The position numbers were made by a program, and so were the translations under genes. This document shows, piece by piece, positions 18,404-28,393 of a stretch of DNA of 64,000 bases (its first letter is position 1; every line of letters starts with the position of its first letter). The notes under the pieces are model-generated. The model saw only the letters and a program-made list of their open reading frames with translations. It did not search any database and was not told where the DNA came from. This DNA is from DATMGU01 sp035555315 (GTDB lineage: Bacteria; Pseudomonadota; Alphaproteobacteria; ATCC43930; CGMCC-115725). The DNA lies in NCBI GenBank assembly GCA_035555315.1, contig DATMGU010000051.1, positions 1-64,000 on the forward strand, in the 5' to 3' direction.

Positions 18404-19513
18404 TCAGCCGAGCTTCAGCCGGCGGGCGGCTTCATAGAACGCGTGCCATTCGCCGCCCTTCCGAGCCCGCTCCTTGCCGATGTGATCGATGTATGCCTTG
18501 AACTTCCTTGCGTCCTCGGCGTCATCCTTGAGAACCACGCCCTGCATCTGTCTGGCGACATGCCCCCCGGTTACAGGTCCCTCGTCGAGAAAGGCAGCTT
18601 CGAGCGACGCGGCATGGGCGACGTTCACGGCCTCCGCCGTCGACATGACCGTCTCGGGGCGGGGTACGGCCACCCCCTCGCTGGTCCGTCCGGTTCGCAA
18701 CTCCTGAAATGTCGTGACCAGAAGATCGATCGTGGCGTCCGGAATATCGACGGTAACCGAAGCCTTCGATAAACGAAGGTCGAGCTGCCGCCGGATCAAG
18801 GCGCGTTCAAGCGCCGGATCGGCTATGGGATGGACCGTCTCAAAGTTGAACCGTCTCTTAAGCGCGCTTGACATCTCGTGCACGCCACGGTCCCGCAGGT
18901 TGGCGGTCGCTATGACGTTGAACCCGGGGGCGGCACGGACGATCATCTCGCGGCCCAATTCTGGAATAGCCAGCGATTTCTCGGAAAGGACGGAGATCAA
19001 CACATCCTGGATCTCCGGCGCGCAGCGCGTCAGCTCCTCGATGCGAATGATCGCCCCTTCGCGCATGGCTTCAAGCACCGGAGACGGCACGAGCGCTTGC
19101 CAGCTCGGCCCTTCGGCGAGGAGCAGGGCGTAGTTCCACCCGTACCGGACATGATCCTCATTGATGCCAGCCGATCCCTGGATCACCAGCGCCGTCGAGC
19201 CGGAAATGGCCGCCGCGAGCAGTTCGGAGAGCAGGGATTTGGCCGTACCCGGTTCGCCGGTCAGCATCAACCCCTGCTCACCCATCAGACTGACGACGGC
19301 ACGATCGACGAGGGCGTCGTCACCATAGAACTTTCGCGAGACGTTCTGCTTCTCGTCACCAAGGATGAAGCGGCGGACGGCGCGGGCCGAGAGGCGCCAG
19401 CCAGGTGGCCGCGGTCCCGTATCGGCCGTACCGAGCGCGGCAAGTTCGTCCGCGTAGATCAGCTCGGCCGGCGGCCGCAGTGCCAGGCCGGATACGGGGC
19501 TCTCGTCCGCCAT
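18404..19513 (-). CDS. MoxR-type AAA+ ATPase, YehL-like
   Basis: 369 aa from ATG 19513, five bases after the DUF4132 stop; ATG 19543, overlapping that gene, is an alternative. Walker A is GEPGTAKS at residues 86-93. A Walker B-like acidic strand (IIRIEELTR), a sensor 1 Asn in NVIATANLRDRG and a basic ALKRRFNFE segment follow, as in MoxR ATPases. Expected to hydrolyse ATP as a hexamer and to remodel or activate a target with the VWA partner encoded two genes downstream. RavA is a distant analogue, but the flanking genes identify the yeh-type set. Confidence 0.88.
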   Translation of the reverse strand: MADESPVSGLALRPPAELIYADELAALGTADTGPRPPGWRLSARAVRRFILGDEKQNVSRKFYGDDALVDRAVVSLMGEQGLMLTGEPGTAKSLLSELLAAAISGSTALVIQGSAGINEDHVRYGWNYALLLAEGPSWQALVPSPVLEAMREGAIIRIEELTRCAPEIQDVLISVLSEKSLAIPELGREMIVRAAPGFNVIATANLRDRGVHEMSSALKRRFNFETVHPIADPALERALIRRQLDLRLSKASVTVDIPDATIDLLVTTFQELRTGRTSEGVAVPRPETVMSTAEAVNVAHAASLEAAFLDEGPVTGGHVARQMQGVVLKDDAEDARKFKAYIDHIGKERARKGGEWHAFYEAARRLKLG

Positions 19514-19518
19514 GCCGG

Positions 19519-22500
19519 TCACCACTGTACTTTCTTCCGCCATTCCGGATCGAAGCCAGCCCCGGCGGCGGCGATGGCCCGGAGGTCGTGCCACGTCTCG
19601 CTCAATAACACCGGCGGGACCGCCGACAGAGCCAAAGCCTTGTCGCGGGCCGACCCGCCGCCGTCGCGGACGAAGCTCAAGCCGATCAGCGCGCACGGGT
19701 TGTTGTCTTCCGGCAGTCGGCTACCGGTGAATTCGATGAGGGCCACGCGGTCAGCTGTCGGGAAAGATTTTTGGTATGTCGTGACGAAACCACCATCCTC
19801 GCTCTGACCTCGCTGATAACCGAGCTTGGTCGCCGCGCCGCGGAGCGTAAAGGTATCCAGCATGAAGCCTTCCCGCTCCGTGATCGCCGTCTCGGCCGCC
19901 CGCGCGGGATCGGGGCCCAAGAAGGGTCGCGCCAGCTGTCCGAAGAGGGGTGTGATCTCGTAATCCGATAGGTGCCGCTGCCATGCCTTGGCTCGCGCTT
20001 CGTCGAGCAGCGCGCTATGCGCGACGCGGACACCTGCGAAAGCGGCGATGTCGATCGGCTCGTCCAGCGCGTTTGTCAGACTCCCATCGCCCAGCGGTCG
20101 GAACGTCTCGACGACCTGTCCATCCTGATCGAGACCGGCGAAGACCAGACGCTGGCACAGTCGTCCGATGATCGGATGCCGGAACAAATAGATGCCGATA
20201 TCCACCGATGGCCAGATGCGCTCGGCGCACATCGCTTCATAGAGCCGCGCCGTCTGCTGGTGCAGCGTCTGTTTCACTTCCTTCTTCAGGTTTGAAAAGG
20301 CTTTCTTGGCGGCGGCTGTGGCGTCTTCATCCCCCGACGGCAGCGTCTGCACGATCTTGCCGTCGGGATTCCGGAGCACCGCCTTGAGATCGGGACCGAG
20401 GCTTGCGAGGTAGGTTTTCTCGCCGACGGGAAGGTGCAGCACGCCGGTTTCGTCGAGCCCGCCGGTCGGCACCGTGCGATCCGACAATTCGTCGCGGGTC
20501 CAGCCTCGATCCTCGGCGATGGCATTCATCAGATCGGCGGCGTGTTTCCGTACGCCGGGCGTCCGGTACCGCATCGAGATTCCGAGCACGAACTGCAGAG
20601 CGACCGCCGACAGATTGTTCGAGAGGCCGTCGAGCAGAACCTTGCATTGCTGGGTTCGTGCATAATGGTCGCGGAAGAAGATCTTGACGATGTTCACGGC
20701 TTCATTGGCGGGAGCCCCACGCGCCAGAGCCAAGATACCGCGGTGATCGATGGCGCTCTGAAAGTATTGACGGAGCCGCTGGCTTTTCAGCGTGGCGAAG
20801 GCTTGTTCCCGGCGAAATGTCGGATGCCACTTCCGGTAGGTTTGCCAATGCAGATCCGCGTTGGCTTCCGCATAGGCGTTGGCCTCCTCGTCCGTCGGGC
20901 GCCTTGTGTCGTAGGCGATGAAGGACGACATCATAAAAATCGCGAGGCGCTCGGCACTGCTTCTCTCCAGCCGGTCGAGGGCGATGTTGAGCAATGGATT
21001 TCCCCGGGCATTCTTCAGCTTGCCGCCGAGGACGACCCACCAGCGGACGACCTCCGCCGGCACCCGCCTGCCATCCTGCCAGGCAAGGGCTGGCAGGTGA
21101 TCGAGCGGAACACAGTCGCCGACCTTGCTCCTCGCCTTCGAGAGACCGGCCCTTGCTTCGGCGAGCAGCCGCTTTTCGGAGAATTGATCGGAAACATCGT
21201 CCCCCAAAGCCATCAGAGCGGTCAGAAAGGCCGCGCGCCCGGCATCGGTCTTTTCCTTGTCCAAGGCCGCGCGCAGTGCCGGAATGGCTTGGCGGTCACG
21301 CCGCTGGCGAAGCCAATCGGCGGCGCCGATCCGGCGAGCCTGTTCGCCATTGTCGAGGAGCGGGAGGATCAACTCCGTGACGCTTCGCGTCGAAGACAGG
21401 ATGGAGCGCGCGAGCACCTTGGCGTCTTTCAATCCCCCGACCGCGATGTCCAGCAGAACCTGCAAATATCGGCGCGGTGGCGCCGGCAAGATCGCCAGCA
21501 AGTCTAGCGCGCGATTGATGTGGAACGACGAATCCGGTGGGGCGGGGGCGAGACCCAGGGCCTGATCAAGGATGTCGGTCTGTTCCGCGACAACCGGCCA
21601 GAGCAGGTCGCGGTGCGTTTCGATCTCATCCAACAAAAAACGCGCCCAGCGCCTGCAGAGCAGGCCGGCCACGAAGCTTTCGGGGCCGCAGCCGACCGAC
21701 GTGCAGATTTGGAGCACCGGCCTGAAATCGCCGTCGGAAATCGCCAGCTGGGACAACAGCCGCTCGGCCGGCGTTCTCAGCTGAACGCCAGTCAGGAGGC
21801 TGCGAGCCCAATCACTGGGTGTGCCGAGATGCAACGCGGCTATACGGGCCAGGTGGTGCGGCGTGACGCCGGGGGCGGTAAGGATCCTCTCCAGACTCGT
21901 CGAGTATTGCCGGGTCGCGGTGTGATGAAACCCGGACCAGACGGCGCAGAGAGCATTGGCCGTCACCGTCGCGCTCCGCGGGTCTACCCGTCCGATGACT
22001 ACGTCGAGGAATTCGGGTATCGCCTCGACCGAATAAGGCGCGACATAGTCTTTCGGACCGTATCTATATCCCCGCTGCTCCGGCGGGAGTTGGGCGAGCC
22101 AGCGTTGGTACTCGTCGAAGTAGCGCCGTGCCTCCCGATTGGCGCCAAGCACCGCCGCCCGCAGGTCGGCCGCCATACCCTCAGGCGGCGGGGTGTCCGG
22201 CGGGCTGGCGGCGGCGGCGGACGGAATGGCGATCCAATCGCCATCGATCGAAATATATCCGTTCCCACCGTTCTCGGCGCCGATCGTCGCCGATGGCTCC
22301 ATCGCCCGGAGGGGGCGGAGCACCTCGTCGATCGCCTGCAGCACGGTGCGGGAGGTCTCCTCGGGTACATGCCGCTCAAGGAGCGATCGGGCGGCAGGCG
22401 TCCCCATATTGGCGAGGATCAGCACCGCTGTCCGGCGGTCGTCCGCGCGCTCGGACTCGAATAATTGAACCGCTCGATCGTGGATTTGGCTGTCGCCGCA

Positions 22501-23316
22501 GCCGGTGAGCGACGACAAGGCCGCCCTGGATTCTTGTTTGCCGCCCTTACCAATCGCGTCGATCAGGAATTCGAAGAATTCCGGCCTGTCCGCGATGCCC
22601 GCTCCCCCCAGAAATTCGATGAAGCAGGAGCGGCCTTTGATGTCGAGCGCGCGAGCGCCCATCAGCGTTCGTTCCGGCGCCTGGGCGAGCACCTCGGCCA
22701 GATCCGCCATGGTCAAGAGGCCGGTACGACTCGCACTGTACCATTTGCCGTGTTCGAGATCGGCGAAGAGCGCATTCACCAGCGCCGTTTGATCGGCGCC
22801 ATCCAGGGCGAGAAGATCGATGCAGCGCGGCCCGCTCAGCATCCAGGACGGATATCGCGGTGCCTCCGACGATACTCTCTGCAAACAAGAGGCGCCGACA
22901 TGCAGGAGGGCGCGAAAAAAAGCCGGGGACTCCGCGGTGCCGGGGAGAAGTTTTCCGAACCCACTGGCAGTCGCGCCGATATCCAGGAAAACCGCGATGA
23001 CCTCCCCCAGCCGCTTGACCACCCCGGTGTCCCACCCTTCCAGCTCAAGGAATATGCGCTCGGCCGGGCGTCGTTCTTGGTAGTTGGTCGGAAACCAGCA
23101 GGTCGATGGATGGATATTCCGTGCGCTCGCGACCCGGAGGAGAACGCTATCTCCGGCTCCCGTCAGGACATAGCGATAGGCATCCGAGCCGAGCCCCTTT
23201 TTGCGGTTATCGAGGTCGGCGAGGTATTTTTCGAGTGCGGTGAGATCACCCGTCGACAGGCCCGTGGCAACAGCTGCGGGCTTCGACCGAAACCGTTCAA
23301 GAATACCCTTCATCAT
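19519..23316 (-). CDS. DUF4132 giant protein, YehI (MolR)-like
   Basis: 1265 aa. ATG 23316 or the adjacent ATG 23313, both served by a GGGGGCG site. HEAT-like helical pairs appear around residues 290-340 and ~650-700 (for example AVLILANMGTPAARSLL and QAIPALRAALDKEK). The C-terminal DUF4132 domain lies roughly at 1000-1170, with FRPLGDGSLTNALDEP and a WQRHLSDYEITPLFGQL block. No WGR domain, which some relatives carry. No signal peptide or membrane segment. First gene of the operon and probably its scaffold. The E. coli relative was once linked to molybdate regulation (MolR); I would not transfer that role. Confidence 0.85.
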   Translation of the reverse strand: MMKGILERFRSKPAAVATGLSTGDLTALEKYLADLDNRKKGLGSDAYRYVLTGAGDSVLLRVASARNIHPSTCWFPTNYQERRPAERIFLELEGWDTGVVKRLGEVIAVFLDIGATASGFGKLLPGTAESPAFFRALLHVGASCLQRVSSEAPRYPSWMLSGPRCIDLLALDGADQTALVNALFADLEHGKWYSASRTGLLTMADLAEVLAQAPERTLMGARALDIKGRSCFIEFLGGAGIADRPEFFEFLIDAIGKGGKQESRAALSSLTGCGDSQIHDRAVQLFESERADDRRTAVLILANMGTPAARSLLERHVPEETSRTVLQAIDEVLRPLRAMEPSATIGAENGGNGYISIDGDWIAIPSAAAASPPDTPPPEGMAADLRAAVLGANREARRYFDEYQRWLAQLPPEQRGYRYGPKDYVAPYSVEAIPEFLDVVIGRVDPRSATVTANALCAVWSGFHHTATRQYSTSLERILTAPGVTPHHLARIAALHLGTPSDWARSLLTGVQLRTPAERLLSQLAISDGDFRPVLQICTSVGCGPESFVAGLLCRRWARFLLDEIETHRDLLWPVVAEQTDILDQALGLAPAPPDSSFHINRALDLLAILPAPPRRYLQVLLDIAVGGLKDAKVLARSILSSTRSVTELILPLLDNGEQARRIGAADWLRQRRDRQAIPALRAALDKEKTDAGRAAFLTALMALGDDVSDQFSEKRLLAEARAGLSKARSKVGDCVPLDHLPALAWQDGRRVPAEVVRWWVVLGGKLKNARGNPLLNIALDRLERSSAERLAIFMMSSFIAYDTRRPTDEEANAYAEANADLHWQTYRKWHPTFRREQAFATLKSQRLRQYFQSAIDHRGILALARGAPANEAVNIVKIFFRDHYARTQQCKVLLDGLSNNLSAVALQFVLGISMRYRTPGVRKHAADLMNAIAEDRGWTRDELSDRTVPTGGLDETGVLHLPVGEKTYLASLGPDLKAVLRNPDGKIVQTLPSGDEDATAAAKKAFSNLKKEVKQTLHQQTARLYEAMCAERIWPSVDIGIYLFRHPIIGRLCQRLVFAGLDQDGQVVETFRPLGDGSLTNALDEPIDIAAFAGVRVAHSALLDEARAKAWQRHLSDYEITPLFGQLARPFLGPDPARAAETAITEREGFMLDTFTLRGAATKLGYQRGQSEDGGFVTTYQKSFPTADRVALIEFTGSRLPEDNNPCALIGLSFVRDGGGSARDKALALSAVPPVLLSETWHDLRAIAAAGAGFDPEWRKKVQW

Positions 23317-23348
23317 ACTCGCCCCCTGTCCGTCGGCATATCCGGAAC

Positions 23349-23363
23349 ACTCGTTTTGCGAGT
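23349..23363. promoter_or_regulatory. Palindrome ACTCG-n5-CGAGT overlapping the candidate -10
   Basis: Perfect 5-base arms around a TTTTG spacer. It shares three bases with the candidate -10 box and lies between it and the DUF4132 start, where a repressor site would be expected. It could be chance at this length. Confidence 0.3.
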
Positions 23364-23388
23364 ATAACTTATTTCAAGAGAAGGTCGA
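23361..23388 (-). promoter_or_regulatory. Candidate sigma70-type promoter of the DUF4132 operon
   Basis: On the minus strand TCGACC (23388-23383), a 16-base spacer and TATACT (23366-23361) lie about 45 bases upstream of the ATG at 23316. The -10 matches consensus at five of six positions; the -35 is weaker. Confidence 0.4.
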
Positions 23389-23635
23389 TCCCTTTTTGTT
23401 CCTCTCTCCGGAAAGGGAACGGTTCGTTGGTTGTACGCATATTATCTCGCCTTTTTTGTCGGGCGGGGCAACGGGAAGGGCGACGATGATGCGTTTACAG
23501 ATTCTCCAATAGGTTGTTTTCCTCAAGGTGAGGCCGGACCCGTTGAGTGGGAACACAGCGGTACGCAGTCTCGGGATTCTGCTCGATCATCGCTACCCAC
23601 TTGATATGTTCCCTATTCGTTCTTAACATGACGAG

Positions 23636-24412
23636 ATGCAGAAGGCATTCGATTTCGGTGCCGGAGCGGAGATCGCGTATCTGCGCGACCGGCTCAAGGA
23701 CAAGTTCGGTCACCTTGAGGTCATGCCGACGCGGGACCCCATGGGCCAGCTGATCAAATCGTTGATCAGCAGCCGTACGCGCGACCAGGTCTCGCACTGT
23801 GCTTATGAGCGGCTGGTTCTCGCCTATCCGCGATGGCCCGTTATGGCCGAGGCAGCGCCGAATGATATCCAGACCGCGATCGCCGCCGTGACCTTCGCGG
23901 ACGTCAAGGTTCGATATCTCCGGCGAACGCTTCGCCTCATCGCGGCCAATCATCCTGATTTCAGCCTGGACTTCCTCGGCGGCTGGCCCATCGCCGAAGC
24001 GCTTGCCTGGCTCGAACGCCTGCCGGGCGTCGGCCGCAAGGTCTCGGCGTCGACGCTGAATTTCAGCACGTTGCAGCTGCCGGCCTTCGTCATCGACACC
24101 CATGTGCTGAGGGTGCTACGGCGCTTCGGTTTCGTGAGGGCCACGGCCGACACGCGAACCGCCTATGAGACCGTCATGACGGCGGTCGACGCGTGGGATG
24201 CCGCCGACCTCGCCGAACTTCATGTCTTGTTGAAGCGCTTGGGGCAAACCCGGTGCCGTGCCGAGCGACCCTGTTGCCGGGGCTGCCCGATCAGCCTGCG
24301 TTGCCAGACCGGCAAACGATGGACCCGGCAAACAATAGGCTCGGAAGCGATAAGCTGCGGCCCCATCGAATTTCCTGGCCGCGCAGGCATTGAAATCGGC
24401 ATCAAACGATGA
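23636..24412 (+). CDS. Endonuclease III-like HhH-GPD DNA glycosylase with [4Fe-4S] motif
   Basis: 258 aa. The helix-hairpin-helix LERLPGVGRKVSASTLNF carries the predicted catalytic Lys135, and FVIDTHVLRVLRR carries the catalytic Asp154, matching Nth. A C-x6-C-x2-C-x5-C cluster near the C-terminus (CRAERPCCRGCPISLRC) should bind the iron-sulfur cluster. It is therefore likely a bifunctional base-excision repair glycosylase/AP lyase. It differs from classical Nth in the Ile-Ser-Ser-Arg-Thr segment (SLISSRTRDQ) where Nth has LSAQTTD, so it may be a paralogue with another specificity. Divergent from the DUF4132 operon; the vapB gene begins 33 bases downstream. Confidence 0.88.
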   Translation: MQKAFDFGAGAEIAYLRDRLKDKFGHLEVMPTRDPMGQLIKSLISSRTRDQVSHCAYERLVLAYPRWPVMAEAAPNDIQTAIAAVTFADVKVRYLRRTLRLIAANHPDFSLDFLGGWPIAEALAWLERLPGVGRKVSASTLNFSTLQLPAFVIDTHVLRVLRRFGFVRATADTRTAYETVMTAVDAWDAADLAELHVLLKRLGQTRCRAERPCCRGCPISLRCQTGKRWTRQTIGSEAISCGPIEFPGRAGIEIGIKR

Positions 24413-24445
24413 CAAATATCATGCCGATCCTGCTGGAGATGAAAG

Positions 24446-24643
24446 ATGCGCACCACCCTCGCCCTCGATGACGACTTGCTTGCCAAGGCGCAGGCATTCA
24501 CCGGCTTGACGGAGAAATCCAGCTTGGTGCGCGAGGCGCTGAAGGCGTTGATCGAGCGGGAGAGCGCGCGAAGGTTGGCGCGTTTGGGTGGTAGCGAACC
24601 TCAACTGGCGGCGGCTCCGCGTCGGCGGTCGAAGCCTCTGTGA
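24446..24643 (+). CDS. vapB: VapB-type antitoxin (ribbon-helix-helix)
   Basis: 65 aa. RTTLALDDDLLAKAQAFTGL followed by SSLVREALKALIERE is the N-terminal ribbon-helix-helix of VapB/DUF2191-type antitoxins, expected to bind its own promoter and neutralise VapC through its Arg-rich C-terminus. GGAG sits about nine bases before ATG 24446. The stop overlaps the toxin's GTG start as GTGA, the usual arrangement of type II pairs. Confidence 0.88.
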   Translation: MRTTLALDDDLLAKAQAFTGLTEKSSLVREALKALIERESARRLARLGGSEPQLAAAPRRRSKPL

Positions 24644-25020
24644 TCCTGGTCGATACGTCGATCTGGGTCGATCACCTGCGGTTCGCCGATAAGATGCTTA
24701 TCGGCTTTCTCGAAGCTGGCAGGGTGCTGGCGCATCCCTTCGTGATCGGTGAACTGGCCCTAGGAAATCTGCGGCAGCGCGGTCTTGTGCTGAACGCGTT
24801 GGCCGACTTACCTCAGGCCAGCGTCGCCACGGATCTGGAGGTTCTGCATTTCATCGATCACCAGTCGCTTTTCGGGTTCGGCATCGGCTATGTCGATGCG
24901 CATCTCCTGGTCGCGGCGCGACTGACCGCGGGCGCTTCCCTCTGGACGCGGGACAAACGCCTCCATGAGGCAGCCGGCCGGTTAGATTTGGCGACAACGC
25001 TGCCGAAAGCATACCCGTGA
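24640..25020 (+). CDS. vapC: VapC-type PIN-domain ribonuclease toxin
   Basis: 126 aa. PIN-domain acidic residues are all present: Asp5 (ILVDTSIWVDHL), Glu38 (VIGELALG), Asp86 (GYVDAHLL) and Asp105 (LWTRDKRL). Expected to cleave a structured RNA when freed from VapB; members of this type cut tRNA or rRNA, but the target here cannot be read. GTG start overlaps vapB. Its stop overlaps a following TPR gene start (GTGA), which is unusual for a VapBC pair. Confidence 0.92.
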   Translation: MILVDTSIWVDHLRFADKMLIGFLEAGRVLAHPFVIGELALGNLRQRGLVLNALADLPQASVATDLEVLHFIDHQSLFGFGIGYVDAHLLVAARLTAGASLWTRDKRLHEAAGRLDLATTLPKAYP

Positions 25021-25709
25021 CACCAAAGGCCACACCGCCTCACACGACCAACGCCTCGGCGACCCGTCGGATCGCCGAGGCTCGGCAGGATCTGGCACGG
25101 ATGCCGGATGCGCCGGAGCCGTTGTTCAGGCTATGCGCCCTGCTGCTCGGCGAGGGCGATCCATCCGCCAATGCCTTGCTGGCTCGGCTGGAGGTGTTTC
25201 GCGGCTACGCGCCGGGTTGGCGCTATTTGGGCGAGGCGCTGCTTGTGTCGCATCAGGCGGAGGCGGCGCTGGTCGGGTTTGCGCGGGCGCTGGCCGCCGA
25301 CCCGGACTTTGCCGCCGCGCAGTTCGGCCTCGGCCGCGCGCTGCGCCTGACCGGGCGGCTGCCGGCCGCCGGCGAGGCGCTTCAGCGTGCGGTGACGCTC
25401 GACCCGGCGCTGGCCCAAGCCTGGTTCACGCTCGGCCTCGTCAGACAGGATCTCCATGATCCAGCCGGTGCCGTGACGGCCTACCGCTCGGCACTAGAGG
25501 CCGAGCCGTCGCTGCACGAGGCGGCGTTCAATCTGGGTGTCGCCTGCCAGGAGGTGGGCGATCTCGACGCGGCACTCGCCGCCTATGCGATGGCGCTGCG
25601 GCTGCGGCCCGAGGCGCTGGGCCGGATCGCCCATGCGCTGACCTCCAGCCCGACCGGCTGTCTATTCCTCAGCCTCGATGCCCTCCGCAAGACGCTCGGC
25701 GGATTTTAG
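25017..25709 (+). CDS. Tetratricopeptide-repeat protein
   Basis: 230 aa. About four TPR units between residues 65 and 210, recognisable by the W/L-G-Y-A-F-A-P pattern (GFARALAADPDFAAAQFGLG, ALAQAWFTLGLVRQDLHDP, HEAAFNLGVACQEVGDLDAA). No signal peptide. GTG 25017 overlaps the vapC stop; an internal ATG at residue 28 is the alternative. TPRs serve as protein-binding scaffolds; the partner is unknown. Its last 48 bases overlap the convergent hypothetical gene. Confidence 0.8.
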   Translation: MTPKATPPHTTNASATRRIAEARQDLARMPDAPEPLFRLCALLLGEGDPSANALLARLEVFRGYAPGWRYLGEALLVSHQAEAALVGFARALAADPDFAAAQFGLGRALRLTGRLPAAGEALQRAVTLDPALAQAWFTLGLVRQDLHDPAGAVTAYRSALEAEPSLHEAAFNLGVACQEVGDLDAALAAYAMALRLRPEALGRIAHALTSSPTGCLFLSLDALRKTLGGF

Positions 25710-26423
25710 GGCTTCGGACGCCTTTGCGCGTTTGGCGCGAAACCGCTTGCGATAGATGCCCGGCCTGGAGAGCAGCGCCTCGGCCGTCCGGTCATAGCGC
25801 GCCACATCCGCCGTATCCATGGTCTGGTAAACCAAGGCGAGTGGTTCGCGCGATACCGCGAAGCACTGCGCCACCGGCATGCCGCGCGGCAGCACGCCCT
25901 CGAAGTCTGGATCGCTCCAGACGGCCGGGAACAGGATGCCGACATCGGTGAACCGGTCGGCATCGACCAGCCCGCTCAACAGCCGGAACGGCAGGTCGGC
26001 GCGGTTCACCGGATGTGTCGCGAATAGCGACCAGCCTGGTTCCAGCTCGATCGTCCAGAAACTGTTGAACTTCACGACCACCTGATCGGGGGTGTGGAAG
26101 GGCGAGCCTTCAAGCTGCGCCGGAACATGAAAGCTCAAAGGGGCCTGGGGATGCAGGGTGCTTGACAGGCGAGGGATGTCCCAATCCCAGGAGAACCGCC
26201 CGCCGCTGACCATGACGTCGCAGGGCAGGGGGATGATGAAGCCGTGGCTCATGGCATCGACGAAGGGCGGGCATTGCTTGACCGTGCGCACGTCCTGGCC
26301 ATGCGCCTCGGAATAGCCGACCCGGCGCATCGCCTGCAGCCAGCTCGGCAGGGCCTCCCGGGCGGCGATCGGCCGTGGCAGGTGGTCGATCAGGGCGGGA
26401 TCGCAGCGAAACACGACGCGCAT
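25662..26423 (-). CDS. Conserved hypothetical protein
   Basis: 253 aa, soluble, no signal peptide. I do not recognise a named domain. Distinctive segments are MRVVFRCDPALIDHLPRP, ALPSWLQAM, VKQCPPFVDAMSHGFIIPL and a Trp-rich stretch (FSWDWDIP). The C-terminal ~45 residues are highly basic (YRKRFRAKRAKASEALKSA). Codon use and the high density of conserved-looking aromatic residues favour a real gene. It overlaps the TPR gene by 48 bases at the 3' end. Transcribed in the same direction as the glycerol operon but separated from it by a strong hairpin. Confidence 0.7.
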   Translation of the reverse strand: MRVVFRCDPALIDHLPRPIAAREALPSWLQAMRRVGYSEAHGQDVRTVKQCPPFVDAMSHGFIIPLPCDVMVSGGRFSWDWDIPRLSSTLHPQAPLSFHVPAQLEGSPFHTPDQVVVKFNSFWTIELEPGWSLFATHPVNRADLPFRLLSGLVDADRFTDVGILFPAVWSDPDFEGVLPRGMPVAQCFAVSREPLALVYQTMDTADVARYDRTAEALLSRPGIYRKRFRAKRAKASEALKSAERLAEGIEAEE

Positions 26424-26491
26424 CGGTTAGTGCCGCCATTCCAGCCGGTGCACCGATACCGGATCGCCGGCATCGGCGTACCGCGTTGAAT

Positions 26492-26516
26492 GGGCGCCGG
26501 GATCATCCCGGCGCCC
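26492..26516 (-). terminator. Strong hairpin after the glycerol operon
   Basis: Perfect 11-base GC-rich arms (GGGCGCCGGGA / TCCCGGCGCCC) with a 3-base loop, in the gap downstream of glpV. There is no good U-tract on the minus strand, so it may act as a pause, a 3'-end stabiliser or a terminator. Confidence 0.6.
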
Positions 26517-26529
26517 TTCCTTGTGCAGT

Positions 26530-26562
26530 CTCACGCGTTTTGGGCCTCACGCGTTTTTGGGC
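26530..26562. repeat. 16/17-base tandem duplication beside the glpV stop
   Basis: CTCACGCGTTTTGGGC at 26530-26545 is repeated with one extra T at 26546-26562. A third, degraded copy overlaps the last codons of glpV. Confidence 0.6.
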
Positions 26563-26563
26563 C

Positions 26564-28330
<1,767 letters not shown>

Positions 28331-28393
28331 TCTTGTCCTCCCTGATTTACCGGCACGCGCGCCACTTCGCGAACCGGTTTGATGGTGTCGACC

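Larger units (their letters stand above)
23317..23635. promoter_or_regulatory. 319-base divergent control region of the DUF4132 operon and the HhH-GPD gene
   Basis: No coding signal. Two divergently transcribed genes begin at its ends. It is more A+T-rich than its surroundings, with T runs near 23392 and 23450. The left part carries a candidate promoter and a small palindrome, listed separately. I see no convincing promoter for the rightward gene. Confidence 0.5.

Noticed and set aside
18404..19513. Assignment of the AAA+/VWA pair as RavA-ViaA or CbbQ-CbbO
   Set aside because: Those pairs are adjacent and lack DUF4132, DUF5682 and SWIM neighbours. The five-gene order fits the yeh-type set better.
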